Assembly (NCBI RefSeq): GCF_900103165.1 | Contig: NZ_FNKY01000001.1 | Coordinates: forward strand, 2,170,001 to 2,234,000 | Direction: 5' to 3' | From: Nitrosospira multiformis | Lineage (GTDB): Bacteria > Pseudomonadota > Gammaproteobacteria > Burkholderiales > Nitrosomonadaceae | DNA: 64,000 bases | In this document: positions 61,744 through 64,000 of the stretch, piece after piece | Layout: each line of letters starts with the position of its first letter | Position numbering within the stretch: position 1 is the stretch's first letter | Notes under the pieces: generated by a model | Database searches by the model: none | Told to the model about the DNA's origin: nothing | What the model saw: the letters and a program-made list of their open reading frames with translations, nothing else | Made by a program: the position numbers and the translations under genes

Positions 61744-62061
61744 ATAAACGAGGAATGAACAACGGAGCGCGTTGATGGTTTTACTTATATGCTCATAGCC
61801 CGGGGATCATGTTAATGGTGGTGAATTCACTTCCCGCTCTGAAATAGGCTAAACTCAAACCTTGCGGCACGGCGCCCGCGAGTGATGGCGAGGCAGGTTG
61901 CGAGACAGTTTTACCGGTTGGGAGAATTCATCGTTTGGTCTATGAGTGCCGGGCAAGCGGCAGAAATGGCTGCAAAACAGCCCATTAGCACTCGCGTAGC
62001 TCGGAGGGCCGTCTAATGGATTATCCGGGTTCAAATAAATTTATTCGCGCATCCACGGTAA
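61744..62061. other. 318-bp gap outside the right Tn3 end
   Basis: No gene is present. Most of it is a diverged MITE-like family 1 copy (61877-62031). Confidence 0.6.
61877..62031. mobile_element. MITE-like element, family 1 copy 2 (inverted, one end lost)
   Basis: Ends in TAATGGATTATCCGGGTT (62014-62031; one change from the copy-1 end). Its interior (GGCAGGTTGCGAGACAGTTT) is the complement of 28971-29112 with about three quarters identity. The opposite terminal repeat is not recognisable. Confidence 0.7.
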
Positions 62062-62379
62062 ATGAAGAAACTTTGTTCCGCCACGAATCTGATGGAAGCT
62101 CATATCATGCTTGATCTTCTCGGGCATGCGTATATAGCGGCGAGGTTATTCAATGAACATGCGCAGGGCGGTATGGGAGACATCCCGTTTACCCATGCTT
62201 ATCCCGAGGTGTGGGTTGTCAACGATAGCGATTTTGCTCGGGGACAGGCGATCGTAAGTGCTTTTGAAAAAGCTCCAATCGAAACGCGCGTGGTATTTTG
62301 CCGCGCATGTGGCGAAGAGAATCCGCACAATTTTCAATTGTGCTGGCAGTGTGGCGCCGGGCTGGAGGCGATATCCTAG
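62062..62379 (+). CDS. DUF2007-type protein with C-terminal zinc ribbon
   Basis: A 105-residue protein. The N terminus (MKKLCSATNLMEAHIMLDLL) fits the DUF2007 putative signal-transducing family, which shares a ferredoxin-like fold. The C terminus has four Cys in CRACGEENPHNFQLCWQCGA, a zinc ribbon. Right after the TAG stop stands CAGCCTGCCGGACT, resembling the terminal repeat of the MITE in the cpxRA locus. Confidence 0.75.
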   Translation: MKKLCSATNLMEAHIMLDLLGHAYIAARLFNEHAQGGMGDIPFTHAYPEVWVVNDSDFARGQAIVSAFEKAPIETRVVFCRACGEENPHNFQLCWQCGAGLEAIS

Positions 62380-62461
62380 CAGCCTGCCGGACTGGCGGGA
62401 TTGAAGCCAGGAAAATATAGCTGCACCACCTGAGCGCCGCCGCCCGCGGCCATCCCATCTA

Positions 62462-62484
62462 GGAGTATTGCTTAGCAATACTCC
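62462..62484. repeat. Perfect 10-bp palindrome
   Basis: GGAGTATTGC-TTA-GCAATACTCC. No T run follows, so it may be an operator or a remnant rather than a terminator. It lies between the DUF2007 and GST genes. Confidence 0.5.
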
Positions 62485-62600
62485 ATACTAATAGAGGTCG
62501 CTTCAAGAAATGGAAATTTACGCACGCTGAGGACGCAGCACAGCAAGTAGGGGCTTTGAGGGGAAGGGACTTTATGCGCGCCGTGGCCGAATTTGACGAT

Positions 62601-63248
62601 CTATCCCGCCTCGACCCTTGCGCCGTACGCCGCGATGGTGCGCTTCCACGCGGGTCGGGCCAGGCACCGATCTCGATACGACGCGACTCGCGGATACGGC
62701 ACGATTAATCCCTCGTTCTTGATGCCCGAGAGCAGCACGTGCGCCATCAGGATGTCGGCGACCGTGAAATCTTTTGTTGCGACGAAGTCGCGGTCGGCGA
62801 ACCAGCGCTCAAGGTTCGTCAACACCCGATTGATCCAGCCGATCAGGAAATCGCGGGGCTTGCTGCAACTCCCATCGGCTGTCCAGTCGTGCACCATCAG
62901 ACTAAGCAGCGGCGGTTCCACCGAGTTCATCGCGGTAAAACACCAGCGTATTACCTGCGCCTCGCCCGCGTGGTCGCCGGGAATCAAGCGGCCGGACTTT
63001 TTCGCCAGGTAGACGACGATGGCGGCGGATTCGGACAGCACCAACCCGTCATCATCGATCGCCGGAATCTGTTCGAAAGGGCTCAGCCGGCGATAGGCGT
63101 CTGTGGTCAGGTCGTGTGCGGGGTGGTCCATGCCGACCAACTCGAAAGGCAGTTGCATCTCTTCGAGCGCCCACAGCACGCGCAGGTCGCGGGTGTGCCC
63201 GCGTGCGTAAGCGTTGACCTTGGAAAAACCGTAGAGCTTAAGCATCAT
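62601..63248 (-). CDS. Glutathione S-transferase
   Basis: A 215-residue GST. The N-terminal thioredoxin-fold half has FSKVNAYARGHTRDLRVLWA, the cis-Pro region EQIPAIDDDGLVLSESAAI with the glutathione-contacting ES pair, and the helical C-terminal half has the conserved FTVADILMAHVL (N-capping box). It conjugates glutathione to electrophiles. Its GC-rich codon use and position beside two Tn3-type ends suggest it arrived by transfer. Confidence 0.88.
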   Translation of the reverse strand: MMLKLYGFSKVNAYARGHTRDLRVLWALEEMQLPFELVGMDHPAHDLTTDAYRRLSPFEQIPAIDDDGLVLSESAAIVVYLAKKSGRLIPGDHAGEAQVIRWCFTAMNSVEPPLLSLMVHDWTADGSCSKPRDFLIGWINRVLTNLERWFADRDFVATKDFTVADILMAHVLLSGIKNEGLIVPYPRVASYRDRCLARPAWKRTIAAYGARVEAG

Positions 63249-63338
63249 GACGTTCCTTCGATTCGTCTGTTTTGATTACCCAACCGCGCATTCAGTTCCA
63301 CATGTTGCGAGTCTTGGTGCAATTGCGCAAACGGCCGT

Positions 63339-63554
63339 TTGTGCAACGATACTTCACGCCAGCACGAAACCATCGACGAAACGCTATTACCGCACGTCCC
63401 GCCTCTAGGCTGGGAGCACATCAATCTGACTGGCGACTACGTTTGGCACGCCAACAGGCGGGCCGCACGAGGTGGGTTCCGTCCTTTGTGGCCAGTCAAA
63501 TCGGCGTTACCAAAAGCTTAGCCTACGTAAATTTCCGGTTCTTGAGGTGACCCC
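63339..63554 (+). mobile_element. Second Tn3-family end: tnpA scrap and 38-bp IR
   Basis: 63339-63513 encodes [20 protein letters not shown] then [20 protein letters not shown], the C terminus of a Tn21/Tn1721-type transposase. A complete 38-bp IR lies at 63517-63554: its complement starts GGGGTCACCTCAAGAACCGG and ends GCTAAG, the canonical ending. The subfamily differs from the 48559/61743 pair. Confidence 0.85.
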
Positions 63555-63584
63555 TAATAGTGCTATCAATGATCGCGCACTATC

Positions 63585-64000
63585 TTAGAAGGTGTAAGTC
63601 GCGCTTACCCCCACCATATAATTACGCCCCGGCGCGGGCTCATAAAAGCGGCCATTGCCTTCATTGATGATCACCGATCCACTGTATTTTGTATTGGCGA
63701 TATTATCCATGCGAACGAATTCAGTGAACTTCCAACCACGGAATTGATGCGAATAGGCGACGCGAATATTTGCCATCGCATACTGCTTCGCGGCTTCGGT
63801 ATTGGTATCGTTGACAAAGATTTTGCCCCGGTAGATCGCCTCTACCGCCGCTGAAAAACCTGGTTGGCCACGCCGCCAGGTTAACTCCGCATAAGCCGTG
63901 TTGCGTGGCACGCCAGGCAGAAAATTGCCTTCAGCCACAGTTACCGTACGCGGCGCCGCGGTCGGGCGATAAGTATAGGCATCCTGGAAAATTGCATCGA
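63585..64000 (-). CDS. TonB-dependent outer-membrane receptor, C-terminal part
   Basis: The last about 138 codons of a TonB-dependent receptor; the frame stays open to the window edge (DAIFQDAYTYRPTAAPRTVT before the GTG at 63938). Beta-barrel strands are evident (NTAYAELTWRRGQPGFSAAV, GWKFTEFVRMDNIANTKYSG), and the protein ends in aromatic Phe (VSATYTF), the outer-membrane insertion signal. Likely an iron/siderophore or copper receptor; the ligand is not visible. Confidence 0.85.
   Translation of the reverse strand, partial: DAIFQDAYTYRPTAAPRTVTVAEGNFLPGVPRNTAYAELTWRRGQPGFSAAVEAIYRGKIFVNDTNTEAAKQYAMANIRVAYSHQFRGWKFTEFVRMDNIANTKYSGSVIINEGNGRFYEPAPGRNYMVGVSATYTF

Noticed and set aside
1-64000. 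tRNA or rRNA genes
   Set aside because: No intergenic stretch was seen with a convincing T-arm (GGTTCRA) and acceptor pairing.

Overview
The window looks like chromosome from a betaproteobacterium, most likely a Nitrosomonadaceae-type (Nitrosospira-like) organism. This is inferred from the mix of PEP-CTERM/EpsA-type genes, a CpxRAP-like stress system, a YbhGFSR-like exporter and a TonB receptor. No rRNA or tRNA is present to settle taxonomy. Base composition is moderately GC-rich, with AT-rich patches around 23.3-23.6 kb, 48.5-51 kb and 53 kb.

Layout. 0-4.3 kb: a DinG/YoaA-type helicase cut by the window edge, then a NarL-type two-component pair whose kinase carries three almost identical 121-residue sensor repeats. 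4.5-9.7 kb: a lipoprotein, a large winged-helix/ATPase/TPR regulator and a methyltransferase. 9.8-12.8 kb: a cpxA/cpxR/cpxP-like envelope-stress locus with a good CpxR box and a MITE-like element inserted between cpxR and cpxA.

12.9-28.8 kb is the most unusual part: a leftward gene run encoding a DUF2278-lamin-tail protein, two small peptides sharing an N-terminal F-x-AEAS motif, a stand-alone protein resembling the C-terminal domain of cyanobactin PatG, a 78-residue PCGxC protein, a PatA/PatG-like subtilisin and a membrane protein. It is followed by a TIR-KAP NTPase, a degraded TIR-KAP copy, an unknown protein, a caspase-ATPase-TPR protein and an alpha/beta hydrolase. No YcaO cyclase or other RiPP tailoring enzyme is visible. 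I read this as a candidate peptide-maturation locus next to a TIR/caspase conflict locus; the functional link is inference.

29-48.5 kb: a multicopper oxidase fused to a galactose-oxidase-like domain, a GAF protein, a complete YbhG-F-S-R-like ABC exporter, a lipoprotein operon, an esterase/phytase-like protein, a tandem universal stress protein with a probable ATT start, KtrAB potassium uptake, a geranylgeranyl-reductase-like flavoprotein, a SulP-family permease and a ribbon-helix-helix protein whose ribosome binding site lies in a perfect 20-bp hairpin.

48.5-63.6 kb is accessory DNA. Two Tn3-family ends of one subfamily face each other at 48559 and 61743 with nearly matching 5-bp flanks. Between them lie small peptides, a PEP-CTERM protein with a damaged EpsA-like regulator, IS3 and DUF1259 remnants, MITE-like repeats, a TctDE-like two-component system, a CusA-type metal pump without CusB/CusC, and a class III aminotransferase. 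Beyond are a DUF2007 protein, a glutathione S-transferase, a second Tn3-family end with a complete 38-bp IR, and the 3' end of a TonB-dependent receptor.
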